Shown here: positions 11,577 through 22,909 of the stretch, piece after piece
How positions within the stretch are numbered: position 1 is the first letter of the stretch
How the letters are laid out: every line of letters begins with the position of its first letter
Assembly: GCF_964275005.1 (NCBI RefSeq)
Contig: NC_092695.1
Span: 11,981,697-12,045,696 of the forward strand
Length of the DNA stretch: 64,000 nt
Reading direction: 5' to 3'
Source of the DNA: Diadema setosum
Taxonomy: Eukaryota; Echinodermata; Echinoidea; Diadematoida; Diadematidae
Translations under genes and position numbers: made by a program
The notes under the pieces: model-generated
The model's input: only the letters and a program-made list of their open reading frames with translations
Told to the model about the DNA's origin: nothing
The model's database searches: none

Positions 11577-12149
11577 TTAAAGGACAAGTTCACCTTCATT
11601 AACATAAGGATTGAGAGAATATAGCAATATTAATAGAACACATCATTGAAAGTTTGTGGAAAATCGGACAATCCGTTCAAAAGTTATGAATTTTTGAAGT
11701 TTTTGTGCAGTCACCGCTGGATGAGAAGACTACTGCAGTGTATGATGTCACTTGCGTACAACAATATAGGAAAATATAAAGAGAATTTCACAAAATTTCA
11801 TCTTTTGAAAAATGTACACATTCCCTTGACTCGTTACCGACATACATGTATGTTATGGATAATATTATTCCCATTGCCTTTAGAAAGAGGCAAGTCAAGT
11901 GCTCTTTTATTATGCGAAAAAAAAATGAAAATATGTTGAATTTTCTTTACAATTTCTTTATACTGTTGTACTCATGTGACATCACGAGCCTTAGTAGTCT
12001 CCTCATCCAGCGGTTCAAACACAAAAGTTTAAAAATTCATAACTTTTGCATCGATTGTCCAATTTTCCTCAAACTTTCACTCATGTGTTCTACTAATATT
12101 GCTGCATTCTCTCAATCCTTATGTTTATGAAGGTGAACTTGTCCTTTAA
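11577..12149. mobile_element. Foldback MITE, TTAA target site (family A, copy 1)
   Basis: The element 11581-12145 (565 bp) is flanked by TTAA on both sides. It starts aggacaagttcacc and ends ggtgaacttgtcct. The two halves are inverted copies over nearly their whole length: 'attgagagaat', 'gaaaatcggacaat' and 'aaaagttatgaatttt' on the left reappear in reverse complement on the right. There is no coding capacity. The TTAA|AGG...CCT|TTAA termini match the T2-type MITEs assigned to the Kolobok superfamily in other animals; that assignment is from family knowledge. A second, more diverged copy lies at 37.07-37.54 kb. Confidence 0.85.
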
Positions 12150-12282
12150 ATGCTATAGTGAAAGCCACACTCGATCATCTGATAATGCGATCTAGCTTGG
12201 GGTCAAGTTAGGTTGGATATTTTTTTTTTTTTTTTGGTTACAATACAAAATATTGCACTTGTACATGATTATACATACATGA
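12150..12282. other. Spacer with T-run
   Basis: A T-run at about 12221-12235. Nothing else is seen. Confidence 0.5.
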
Positions 12283-12309
12283 CTATATATATATATATAT
12301 ATATACATG

Positions 12310-12348
<39 letters not shown>
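12283..12348. repeat. (AT)n(GT)n microsatellite
   Basis: About 22 bp of AT, a short interruption (acatgtatatat), then about 32 bp of GT. Confidence 0.95.
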
Positions 12349-12350
<2 letters not shown>

Positions 12351-12414
12351 GGAATGCGATGTAAGACTGACGACGTTCTCAATTTTTTTCTTTTACCCGT
12401 TATTGTAAACTGAA

Positions 12415-12472
12415 CGAAAATGAGCAAAGAAATTGGTATTCCATCGGGATTCGAATCCGGGACCTATTAACA
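12415..12472 (-). mobile_element. tRNA-derived SINE fragment (B-box end)
   Basis: On the minus strand this reads aggtcccggattcgaatcccgatgg, a tRNA T-arm with a full pol III B box, followed by a trailer ending in tttctttgctca. The same trailer joins a tRNA-like head at 42.19-42.27 kb, so both are likely copies of one tRNA-derived short element. The 5' tRNA half is missing here. Confidence 0.6.
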
Positions 12473-13668
12473 TAATACATACTTATGATATAATCATAAA
12501 ATTTGTATGTATTGGCCATACGTTATGAAAATTTGTGAAAAATAATAAAGAAGTTGATATAAGCGTGTCACATTCTGCGGGAAGATTACAGTGATATGTG
12601 CAAGTTTGTACAGCACGTCCGAATACACAGCGGCTACTTTTCATTATAGCATCTTAATGAAATTTCACTCATTGCAGAGACTGCAATAGAGAAAGTATCT
12701 CGACTTGAGGTCTGCCGTCGCTGTGTGATTTAGATTTTATGCGACGAACATGAAAAACGCACTGATCAATCGATAATATTCTGAGAAAGTTCTGTCATTA
12801 CTCCAATCAGAACTCGCTGTATAAGATACCCTTAGTCACTTACCGTCGTTTATTTGTATACTGTATACTACATGTGTGTCAAAGCAATAAAGAAAAAAAA
12901 GTAAAAAGAGAAAGATTCTATTGCAAACAACGTAGATGGTTGATGGGGGAGCAAGTCTGATCGACAGATCATTATCTCTCTCTCTGCCATCCGATCGATG
13001 AATGATGACTAACTCTACATCATAAAAAAAAGACAAAAAGAATCTGCGTAGGCAGAAAGGCAATGTATCCGGTTTTGTATTTACCCTTCAACTTGAAAAT
13101 GCATACATTAAAATCAGTGTTTGATAGTCATCCCAGGTGTATAAACCTGATTCAATGCACATACACATTGTACATTGTACAAGTGTTGCCCTATATTGAA
13201 GCGTAATGTTATATGGGTGTCACTGCAAAATCATGGTTTAGTATATAAGATGATTGTAAAATGTTGCAAAACAGGTGAACTTGTCACCATGAGTGCCTGG
13301 ATCTGCCTCATTTTTTTTTCATGGACAGTAACTGCAGTAGTGTTGAAATAAGCCATTATTACAGACACGGATTAATGAGATGGTGATATATATTTTCATA
13401 ATTGACTTGATTGTACATGTAATATGATTTTTAAAAATGCTCGATTTTTGTTATTGTTGTTGTCGAGCATTAACTTTGATCGTCACAGCAGCTCGGTCAG
13501 GAAAGTTCCGCATTCTCTTTTTTTTTTTTTTTTTTTGTAATCAAGCCAGCGAAATTACTATCGTGTGCAAGAACCAGAAATAACTTAAATTTACAAAACG
13601 GAAAAGAGGAGCAAAGCAATTTTACAATTACAGGTATTTTTGCAAAACAGTTATCGAAAAGTTAATTA
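12473..13668. other. Non-coding stretch
   Basis: A T-run of about 18 lies at 13519-13536. No supported exon; minus-strand frames near 12836-13063 are AT-driven. Confidence 0.45.
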
Positions 13669-13954
13669 AATATGCAAATGAATGAGCTGATGATGTCATC
13701 AGCTAACAATTTTCTCTTTAATCCTATACGAAAATTTAATGAAAATTAATTCTTCTGCTCTAAACGTGTACAGCTTTAAGATATAATGTAATTCCTGGTT
13801 GAATAACTTTCCTAATCAATCAGAAAATACTATGATTTGAGATAGGGCATACTTGCGTTTGAACAGAACTGAAAACATCATAATTTGTATACAAACTGAA
13901 TTATAAGCTGTGAGTCGATGACATCATCAACTCATTCATCTGCGTATTCATAGT
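13669..13954. mobile_element. Inverted-repeat element with CRE-like TGATGTCATCA arms
   Basis: The left arm (13669-13712; atgcaaatgaatgag then ctgatgatgtcatcag) is repeated in inverse orientation at about 13911-13954 (gatgacatcatcaactc then attcat..gcgtattcat), with about 200 bp between. Each arm contains a palindromic tgatgatgtcatca resembling a CRE/AP-1 site. It is probably the core of a degenerate MITE whose outer ends are not resolved. Confidence 0.55.
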
Positions 13955-15260
13955 GACTGTTCAAGAATTGTTTGGTGAAAATGAACAAAACTTTTCAATA
14001 TTATAACTTCCGCAACATTTATCCGATTTTATCGAATATCCACTGTTTTATTAATACTATTATCGTTACTTTTTCTTTTCAAAATAACTTTCTTTCAAAA
14101 TAACCTTTTAATGATTCAGTTCAGTCCTTTAATGCTCTTGAAATTCACGACACGCTTCCCCTTCCTACCACGGTATACGAAGGAGGGCATAACACGGTTT
14201 CGTATATAATACGAATAACATTAACGCATGTATAGCATTATATAGGGCCTAACAAGTGATGTAAAATGATATACTCTAACTCCTCGGTCGATTTCCTTAT
14301 ACCATATGTGGTAATTCCCACGTCTTTTCATTCTTCCTGGATCCATCAATTAATTCTGATTTATGCTCTAACGTAATATCTGGCCTAGTGTCAAAAATGC
14401 AAGTATAGGTTACGGAAATGTGATAAGTTGGATTTGTATCAAAAGCGGTCTTGATGATGTAAACATGTATGTACATGTACATGTACATGTATGTGTCAGT
14501 GTACTAGGGGATGATATATGCTAGAACAGGATGTTGGGCAGCGTGTCGTTTTAGTTGAGATATCCTTTTATTGCCGTGTTCAGGACGTAATTACATTTGT
14601 ATATGGTCCACTTGACAGTGACCTTTCATAGCACTATTTCGCTTCCACCAACATTGGTATTACGTGGTCAGGTTCATACTCGTCAGCGTGGAACCGAGCA
14701 GGTCGTTAATCTTTTTATTGTAGTTCACTATTAAATAAAACCTCCACACAGCCTCACAGAGGTTCAAAGTGGATTCCACACTTTGTTTGAGTTGACACCA
14801 ATACATACAGAATAAAATCAGCTGAACAGAATTGTTAGAGATTTCACCAAATCGGACGGAACTTCGAAAGTAAAGGAACTTTATTATAGTGCTTCCCCGA
14901 GGCTGCGACATTAGCAGCAACCAAAATCGAATACTGTATTGACAGATTTGATAATATCCCCATCCCACAAATTTCCCATTGACCTGTACAAACAATTCGC
15001 ACTGAACTTCAGTCTCTGAAACTAAAAATAATGAATTCACTCGCTTCTAATTATTGCCATCTTGTGTGTGATAATTCAAGCAACCATCTCTCACATCTTT
15101 TCTATGATATACATTTTTACATATTATATATTTGCGTAATATATATCATTTATGTCATGAAGCCACTAGTCTTTCTTGTCCAAACAATCACGGGCACACC
15201 TGGCCATTAATGATAACACCATTATAACGACGCACAATTTTTAATCTTAAGATAAAACAT
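13955..15260. other. Non-coding stretch with one unassigned 126-codon minus-strand frame
   Basis: An (acatgt)n-type palindromic run lies at about 14465-14492. The minus-strand open frame at 14660-15040 has a balanced residue mix, but I recognise no domain. It could be a decayed exon or chance. Confidence 0.35.
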
Positions 15261-15760
15261 GAAGAATTAAGAAACCCGTCGTCTAATACTTATATTGGTA
15301 GTTTTTCAAAGACCTCTATATATCATGTTATTGAGGGAACAGCTCCTGATTACAATGTTTGTTTGTTTCGTCAATACCAACCTTCACGAACTCTTCGATC
15401 CTCAACTTCAGGTCTCTTACATATTCCGTTTTCTAGGAAATCTTGGGGGGAACGTGCTTTCGCTCACGCTGGACCAACACTGTGGAATTCACTTCCTCGT
15501 GAGCTGAAAGACTCAAGCTCTATAACATCTTTCAGGAGTAATTTAAAATCCTATCTGTTTAGCAGTGCATTTTGAAGACCAGTGTCTTTTGAAGACAGAC
15601 TTTCATGTCTTTTTTTTTTCTGCTTCATCTTCTGCTATTACTGTGATGTACTTGTATTTTCAATCTGTTTGCTTTGATGTACCTATTGTAAAGCGCCTTG
15701 AGCATTTAATCAAAGTGGAGAACGGCGCTATAGAAATTGTATGTATTATTATTATTTATT
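15261..15760 (+). mobile_element. LINE 3' end, CR1/L2-like, 5'-truncated
   Basis: A decayed reverse-transcriptase C-terminus is followed by an untranslated region that ends in gtaaagcgccttgagc...ggcgctatagaaattgtatg and an (ATT)n tail (15743-15760). This 3' architecture is characteristic of CR1/L2-type LINEs. The 5' part of the element is absent, as is usual for LINE insertions. Confidence 0.8.
15264..15575 (+). pseudogene. LINE reverse transcriptase C-terminal fragment
   Basis: An open frame ending at a TGA (15573-15575) encodes the conserved C-terminal tail found in CR1/L2/Jockey-type ORF2 proteins. In order: GTAPDY (about 15336-15353), YQPSRTLRSS, LLHIPFSRK, GERAFAHAGPTLWNSLP (GPTLWNSL at 15471-15494), then ITSFRSNLKSYLF. 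The polymerase and endonuclease domains are missing upstream, so this is a dead fragment and not a host gene. The frame is intact over about 100 codons, which suggests a fairly recent insertion. Confidence 0.85.
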
Positions 15761-16178
15761 GAATTTCAATATAAATCAGATGCATGCCACTAAGTAAGAA
15801 ATTAGATGGCATTTCGACCATATTCTAAAGCCGGAATCTGAGTTTGAAATCGGATTATTAAAGTATGACCAAACACATGCAGTGGAAATATCGGGGAAAC
15901 AAAGAAATAAAAGCAATTTTGTCATTGTAGGCTCGATGATGAAGTCCAAGAACGACTCGTGTGCAAGGAGGGTCCACTTGTAGCTAAGGGATCCATGGCC
16001 GATGGATTCGACCTTGTCATGATGTGAACAGAATTGTGATCTCACTATGAGGTCAAGGATATAATAACGTAGGACTCTCTTGTAAATGTTTCAGTCACAG
16101 TGTTTGTTAATTTTATTTTATTTTTACTTTTTTTAGTTGAGACCGCCGGCTAAGGAAGCATAAAATTTCATTAAAAAG
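15761..16178. other. Non-coding stretch
   Basis: No gene or repeat recognised. Confidence 0.45.
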
Positions 16179-16205
16179 CAAAAAAAAAAAACAAAAACAA
16201 AAACA

Positions 16206-16236
<31 letters not shown>

Positions 16237-16240
16237 CAAA
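16179..16240. repeat. (CAAAA)n pentanucleotide repeat
   Basis: An A-run, then six to nine copies of aaaaac/aaaac. A T-run of about 19 follows at 16262-16280. Confidence 0.9.
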
Positions 16241-16280
16241 CATACGGAAAGTATGTTTATTTTATTTTTTTTTTTTTTTT

Positions 16281-17841
16281 GCCCAAACCAGAGATTTTCT
16301 ATATAAAAAATCAAGGCTATTTGAATATTTGAATATAATTTAAATCGATTTCTGGGAACCTTTGATGGAAACGCTAGCTTTTGGTCAAACACGAACTGCA
16401 GTGTTACCATCAGCATATAGCTACAACATTTCTTCACTTCTGAACTCGTCGGGGAGTCTACATAAATGTATGGGTTCCATGTTGTTTCTTCACGAACGAT
16501 TCTACAAAACGCAGCTATCTTTAGGATGATCTATATGCATTATATTCACCACACACTGATTAATATAGCTGTTTCATAATTTTGTGCACAATTGGGATGC
16601 CTACGCAAAAATGTTGTGGTAGGCTTATATGTTGTTCCATAAATGCATCCAAGCCACAGTCGCTTATCCGCCGACCTTGTGGTATGGGCGTCTCCACATA
16701 AAAAAAAACAACAACAAACAAACAAACAGATAAACAGATTCCCAACAACTGAAACAATTTCTTCATCTGTTTACAGCATCTAATTTTACTTGGTATCAAT
16801 AACTATACTTATGATAACTATCCATAAAGTATACTGGTTATTGGTCAGATGAACAATAATTAACCTGCAGGCACGACTTTCTCAGCATGGGATAATGAAT
16901 TCGCATGCAATATTACATGTACATTCCCAATTGAATAAAAATAAGCGCTTCTCAGTTGCAATATGTTTGATATTCAAGAATTTTGTTCTCGCATTAGATG
17001 TTTTAAATTCGCATGAAAAAACCACAACAACACAAAACAAGCAAGAAGGAACAAACACACAAGTAATTTTAGACTGTAATCAATTCAGATGAACATGTGA
17101 GCTTCTAATGGCGTTGTTGTTTTCCACAATAATGACGACCTTGTGATTCAATTGACTTCCTATTTCAGTGTTCTACAATATCTCGCGATGGCTTCTAACG
17201 GCAAATTTCTGGTAATGCTCAAGCAGCGGCAGCCACATCAACATCAGGTAGTATACAAAATGCTTAGACAGAGGTGCTTTTGAAAACTGGGATTGCCATA
17301 AATGGGCAAAATTGAAGGGATGGGAGGGAGGGCGATGAAACGGTCTGAGGGATAACGGGGAAATCCGTTGTCCCTTTTTTTTATTTTTATTTTCGGTAAC
17401 TGTTGATGACTTTATCCTTCAAAACACACAAATCTTCGCGGATTCCGGCCACTGCCCCATGCCATCAGTACCCCTCTCTCCGAATTCTTCCCTCGCCGTT
17501 ATGGTGAGGATGATATCATCCCACGATCAATGACACCAGAAAGACAATCAATAATCCTCTGCACCCCCTTACTCACCCCCCCCCCCCTCCGGTATTCGCA
17601 TTTTGCGTAGTTTTGTTCGCTAATCACTGAAGCCTAGTTTCACTTTAATAATATCGACACACCAAGCGTGCTTGCACTATACCCGACTTCTCATTTCCGC
17701 GCTGACGCTCATAAGTGTTCAATTAAACTAGGTTAAGGGGATATAGAGTTTAGAGCAAGCTTTCACTTCGCCTGTATCTCTACACTGATTGAAAACCAGT
17801 GCTGTATTAGAACTTAAACGAATGATGAAGTGGTAATAATA
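16281..17841. other. Non-coding stretch
   Basis: (CAAA)n tracts near 16705-16735, a C-run at 17577-17587, and no supported exon. Confidence 0.4.
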
Positions 17842-17896
17842 GACAGGTCGATTGTTATATTATAGTAAGACAGGTCAATTGTTATATTATAGTAAA
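17842..17896. repeat. Two-copy 28-bp tandem duplication
   Basis: The unit 'agacaggtc.attgttatat..' occurs twice back to back, differing by a single base (cga versus caa). Confidence 0.85.
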
Positions 17897-17940
17897 GGAT
17901 TCTCACCTCCTCCCCTCCCACCCCACACATACACTCAAAC

Positions 17941-17964
17941 CATGGAGCTACCAGTAGCTCCATG
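17941..17964. repeat. Short perfect hairpin CATGGAGCTAC
   Basis: catggagctac, two bases, then gtagctccatg. Nearly the same hairpin occurs at 48076-48099. Confidence 0.85.
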
Positions 17965-18111
17965 CTCAAACCTTATCATGCCTCATGCTAATACTATATC
18001 TTTGCAAAGGACCGATCCACTAACACAACTGAAGTATGAATAGATGTACCTGTCCTTGTTCTTACTTTGTTGCTTTGGTTTATGAGTATCGACGATAAGT
18101 GACATAGATGA

Positions 18112-18200
18112 AAAGGCTTCTTCCTCTTCGTCTTCTTTTTCTTCTTCTTCGTCTTCTTTTTCTTCTTCTTCTTGTTTGCTTGCTTGCTTGCTTGTTTCGC
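18112..18200. repeat. Polypyrimidine (CTT)n and (CTTG)n repeat
   Basis: About 65 bp of CTT/CTTTTT/CTTCG followed by (cttg)n. The strand is almost pure pyrimidine, which can form triplex DNA. It generates Leu- or Lys-rich spurious frames. Confidence 0.9.
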
Positions 18201-18331
18201 TCGAAGTTGCTTAATAAGCGAAACAAAATACATATTTACGAGGCTACATACACACCTATTGTAAAAGGGTTGCCACGGCACCAACTATAGATTGTTGATG
18301 CATTCAACGGATGAGAAATTAGCGCTTATAT

Positions 18332-18702
18332 TCAAAGGCATCATTTACCATTTGCAGATGAAACAATATTGCCCAGCTTTAGTGCCTCAAAATGGTTATA
18401 AAATGTGAGTTAGGGACAGAAACAACCAATGTAAAAATGGTAATCAGTAAAAACAATGTTAAGTGTTGTTAAATATGCAAAATATACAAAATATGTATAA
18501 TAAACTTGTTTCCAGATAAACTGTCTATAACTATGATTTTATTGAGAAAAATAGGGATATCTCCGTATATTTTTAGGCTTTATTGCGAAATTTTCAGACA
18601 TTAAGATGTTTTGTGAACAACTGACCTACACATATGCATCAAATGTGATAACCCACACATTTTGTTTAAATCACTGCTCCCAATGGTAAACAATACCTTT
18701 AA
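18332..18702. mobile_element. Foldback MITE, TTAA-type (family B, copy 1)
   Basis: The element 18336-18698 (363 bp) starts aggcatcatttaccatt and ends aatggtaaacaatacct. It is flanked by TCAA on the left and TTAA on the right. The arms are inverted copies, with diverged interiors. A second copy in opposite orientation is at 32.56-32.91 kb. No coding capacity. Confidence 0.8.
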
Positions 18703-19131
18703 TTGTATACTCTAGTATATGTTGTATAGAACAGGGAACAATAGCAGTGGTCTGCTACACCGCTACAGTGGTCTAGCTGCTACACCGGCTTGCTAACAAA
18801 TACCGATACTGAAAAGTTTGCTTCCTGCAGGTTACTTTCCGTGTACCCTTTTCACTCAAGTGGTTTTCTTGAAGAGATATTCAGGGGTTCCATTCGTTTG
18901 TTTCGATCGCATGTCATTTATCATTTAGCACATGACACCCGCACTTTTAGTAAACTAGCAGAGCGACCTCGGTTTTTTTTTTTTTATACCAATGACACAA
19001 ACTGTGTACTTCATGTACCAACATGAGACATATGTACAGCCAATGACAGCATTACTTCCCGAGCCAAACAGAGTCCATCTTTACTGTACATGTCGCTGAT
19101 GTCATCCTTTTTACGAGGTTTCTTCACGGTC

Positions 19132-19132
<1 letters not shown>
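18703..19132. other. Non-coding stretch
   Basis: Nothing recognised beyond a short direct repeat (gcagtggtctgctacacc / acagtggtctagctgctaca) at about 18742-18785. Confidence 0.45.

Positions 19133-19182
<50 letters not shown>
19133..19182. repeat. Homopolymer T(50)
   Basis: Fifty consecutive T. The length may be uncertain because of sequencing. Confidence 0.95.
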
Positions 19183-19184
<2 letters not shown>

Positions 19185-19804
19185 CAATAGATACATCCAT
19201 ATTCGTGTTTTGCAGGAAAATGAAAAAAAAAATCTGGACTGCATTCGATAGCAGCAGTTAGGTAGGCCTATTTAGCGACATCCCAACAAAAATCCGTGGT
19301 ACTTCCGGTGTTTCACAATAATGCTTTTATAAGTATGACCAGGGACCAGGTGGGAAAAACAAATGGCTGTATCGAACATGCATGGAAAGAATCAACCGGA
19401 ATGTTCTACGTTTACACAATAGGCCTACACCCGACCAAAATGATGTATACAGGCCTACCAGAATAGACAGGAGTTTATCTTAGCAACGTGCTTAGTACAA
19501 GTTGTAGTGCACGATCCTTCTCGTTCACAAGGCAGCGACAATATTAGCCTACCTCAGAGAAAAGAATCAGAAAGCTTCTATAATGCACATCACACTCGAA
19601 GGTTACAAGATATCATCATCGTTATTTATTTTATTGATGATGATTATCGTCTTATTGATCCCGAGTAGCTTCTTCACTGATTCCATACTACATGTTCTAC
19701 ATGAGGGCCCTGTCATTACCATGGTAATATCATGTAGGCCTACAATTAATGTTTTCACCTGGGTCGAGCGGGATATAGGAAAAACCAATCAGTTCGAGGA
19801 CGTT
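19183..19804. other. Non-coding stretch
   Basis: Several taggcctac words are present. No gene recognised. Confidence 0.45.
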
Positions 19805-19876
19805 ATCACTCGTCGGACTTCGAACTCGGGACCTTCGATTGCTTGTCAAGCGTCTCATCCACTACAGTTTACCACA
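19805..19876 (-). mobile_element. Degenerate tRNA-like relic
   Basis: On the minus strand, an A-box-like gtagtggatgagac is followed by a small stem (gcttgacaagc) and a B-box-like gagttcgaagtcc with normal tRNA spacing. The acceptor stem is not restored. It is probably an old tRNA-derived SINE head. The next element (19878) inserted at its edge. Confidence 0.4.
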
Positions 19877-20262
19877 GCAGAGCTACCAAGTCTCACGCAT
19901 TCTGCGTGAGACTCAAGCATTTAGGGCCTGTCTCACGATCTCACGCAGGGCACTCATTTTTCTCACGCATCGGGTGAAGTCTGCAATTTGTGGCAAAAAT
20001 AAGGAGTATAGCTCAAAGGATTCAAGTGATAGTTGCAATTGAAGGTATATTTCCCTAATTTTGTCTTTCAAAATTAGTAAAAAAATAGTCACTTAAGTAT
20101 GCACCAGATCGCATCATTAAGAGCTAATAATTCAAAAAAGCTCCATACCATGGGAGGGGTGTCACCCTCCTTGTTCGCGCGCGCATGCGCGCGAGCGCCG
20201 AAACGCCGAGTCATGAAAATCTCACTCATAAAAAATTTTTGAACTTGGCATCTCTGCCACAG
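19872..20262. mobile_element. Inverted-terminal DNA element with CTCACGC motifs and 6-bp TSD
   Basis: The element 19878-20256 (379 bp) begins cagagctaccaagt and ends acttggcatctctg. The direct duplication CCACAG flanks it at 19872-19877 and 20257-20262. Internally it carries repeated ctcacgca words and a palindromic CG-rich core (cgcgcgcatgcgcgcg, about 20176-20192). It is non-coding. The terminus type suggests a hAT-related MITE, but the class is inference. Confidence 0.75.
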
Positions 20263-21268
20263 TTTCTTCTATTTTGTTAAGTCTGTCCACCAAAGCTGCA
20301 AATCGGCAACAAATCAGAAGGACGGTACTGCAATGCGATGTCTATTGAGACGTACTGATATCGTTTAGTACACAATACATAATGTGAATACATAACACAG
20401 AGAGAGTGAATAGGAGAGAATGAGGAAAGTATAATAGTAATGTTCATGCATTGTCATATCCTTCACCGAGAATCAGCATACATGTGTGTTGAATGGACAG
20501 AGAATGTGTATAGTGTGTCCTACATTAAAAAAAAAAAAAACCACACACACACACACACAAAAACACACCATGAAACAAGACGCACACACCCCTTTGTTCA
20601 CACGAAGTCCAGCTCCCATCACGGTGTGTATAGATAGGTGGGTGTATTTCTTTCTGAGCGCATTCCAGTACTTATAAAAGAAGGAACAATCTGCCATGTA
20701 TCTACTATAACCTTCCGTGTCGACTCTACCGACTATAGCTTCTTCGCTTAATGGTTTTTCAAAGTAAATAAAATTATCATACTTTGAAGTCCGACCCATT
20801 TTAACTCCTGAGTGCTCTCTTTGAATACTAGGTTGAGTAGAGGATCTACCTTATTTCACCTGTACCTAATCGCAGATATAATCCTGCAGTTTCAGTCTAT
20901 TCTAATTCATCGGAGTTTCTGACCCCCACCCCCTCCTTGTGGCCCAACTACCTCGTACATAATTTATGTAGAAGCTCGCCTTTTTCTAAAGTATTTCGCC
21001 CCACGGATGATATTTCGTTCGCACATATCATCGGTACCTTTTATATATCTTGCAGGCAGATCTCGCACCAGCCGTGTGGTTGATTCCAACGTCTATTAGA
21101 TGGGAGTATAATCCAATAGATAGTGTATGAACATAATTACATGATTAAAATAGCATTTAGTCATAAGTTATGTAGTCGGTAAAGTGCACAAACAAGTGCG
21201 CTATTATGTTGCCCCACTCGATGTTCCAGCATCGCTGGAGCGTATGAAATTGATCAGCATTTGCTGAG
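20263..21268. other. Non-coding stretch
   Basis: An A-run plus (CA)n at about 20526-20568. No exon supported. Confidence 0.45.
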
Positions 21269-21574
21269 CTAAAGCAGCATTTTACCAAAATGAGTCACAT
21301 CTGAAAAGGCAGTCATAAGAGCGGGACCAACATTGCGGCCTGCTGTCTGTAACCCACCCATAACAGTATTATAACAGCCTACATGAAAACATTCTTTGCA
21401 GACAACGCTGAAAAATCCTGTATGATGTTCACACACTGTGCACACAGTGAGTTGAAAGTGCAGGCGTGAATGGGATTGGTGCCAGAATGCACGGTAGACT
21501 TTTTTGTTGTTTTTGAAATTTTTTTGTTGATGCTGAGTTGTTCTTTTGATCACGATGAAGTGATTAACAAGCAC
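21269..21574 (-). CDS. Unassigned Cys-rich open frame (possible exon or transposase relic)
   Basis: A 101-codon minus-strand frame whose middle has a zinc-ribbon-like spacing: CTVC, ten residues, then CKECFHVGC. The pattern C-x2-C...C-x2-C-x4-C is reminiscent of the C-terminal Cys-rich tail of piggyBac-type transposases, but the rest of that family is not visible upstream on this strand, and the closing C...H residues are not clear. It could equally be chance. No splice sites are assigned. Confidence 0.2.
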   Translation of the reverse strand: MLVNHFIVIKRTTQHQQKNFKNNKKVYRAFWHQSHSRLHFQLTVCTVCEHHTGFFSVVCKECFHVGCYNTVMGGLQTAGRNVGPALMTAFSDVTHFGKMLL

Positions 21575-22126
21575 AAAAAGAAATTGGGAGTTTAACCTTG
21601 AATCAAGGTGTTTGTGGGTGGATATCCGTGCTTGCGTATATTGAAACTGTAGGCGAATGGTGCAAATTATTGTTCAGTGATAAAAGCATGAAACTTGGCA
21701 CATTTCGTGCCTTATATACTTGTTTACCAATCATTACAAAGGGCGGATTGCTACAGAATGTTTCGTGGTAACGGTTGTTGGGGAAATACGTTTACACTTG
21801 CAATGAGCGATTAGAGCCTCTCATCTGCTTCCGGAAAAAAAAACAAACTATGGCAAAACATCAAACTATGTCGAGACACGTCTTCTTTCTAACGATTTAA
21901 GACAACAAGAAGCAAAATCATGATGATTTTTTTTTTTTAGTCATGTACAACTGGAATTAAGAATTTCTGCCATATCTTTCTTGTCTATTTGTAAAAAACG
22001 TACTTTGTGTGAATAATTCATTATAATTTCTCTTTAAAAGAATGATTTGTAAGAAAAAAATGATATGTTGCGGCTCCATAACAAATGTACCATAGCAACT
22101 GACCATATATACAATACATAAATTGC
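21575..22126. other. Non-coding stretch
   Basis: AT-rich, nothing recognised. Confidence 0.45.
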
Positions 22127-22909
22127 AGTAGGGCAATTCCGCAGTTAGGTGGACATGACATGGATAAAAGAAATGTGCCTCTTTATCTTACCCTTTGATC
22201 TAGGTATCAACTAATGCCATGGATGTTCACCAATCATTAGGGTCTTTCAAATTCAGTAGATTTTATTTTTCGTATTTATTGATTTTGCGAGATCTAAAAC
22301 CATCATTTAAAATGTACATGTGGGACTGGGGACGCTAAAATTCACTTAAATGCAAATTACAGTGGGTTCCTTTGAAATTTTTTCTTCAAAGTTTTGCTAA
22401 AGGGTAAAAGATGAATACATTTAAATACTCCAGAAGTCATGTGACATTTTGTCAATTACAAAAGGGTGAAATGACCTGCGGAATTACTCCGGACAAATGT
22501 AACGTTACTAACCGTAACGTTACTAACCATGCTTTTGGGGGTCTAGCTAAAAAATTATCGGTCGAACTGCTAAAAAAATTTGCATGAACATTTGTCATGA
22601 TGCAATAATTGAAATTAATGCAACACTTTGTTTGAAGTAACTTGAATTTTTGCACACTTTTTGTTACAAGACATTGATTTTTTTGTCATGTCCTTTTTTC
22701 GTAACGTTACTAACCAGCCCTTTAAGTTGCTATAGCAATTCTAATATTTCTTGGATTGTGTTCATTCTTTTCTGTATCGTAAACCTGGGAAGGATGAACA
22801 TGTTTTTGACATAATTTTGACTTGAAATGAATAAATGGTAATTTAGTGGTAAAAACAAATATCTAAATTTGTTCAAATGTAACGTTACTAACCGCGGAAT
22901 TGCCCAGTA
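22127..22909. mobile_element. DNA element with GGGCAATTCCGC termini and TAACGTTA repeats
   Basis: The element 22131-22905 (775 bp) has inverted termini gggcaattccgc.gttag and a 4-bp duplication AGTA at 22127-22130 and 22906-22909. The 14-mer taacgttactaacc occurs four times (about 22500, 22515, 22702, 22880), and a partial copy of the right terminus (gcggaattactccgg) lies inside at about 22480, suggesting internal duplication. There is no transposase, so it is non-autonomous. Class unknown. Confidence 0.75.

Noticed and set aside
14660..15040. 126-codon minus-strand frame as a gene
   Set aside because: No recognised domain, no splice or promoter context. Left unassigned.
18108..18290. Leu-rich and Lys-rich frames
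   Set aside because: Produced by the (CTT)n polypyrimidine tract.
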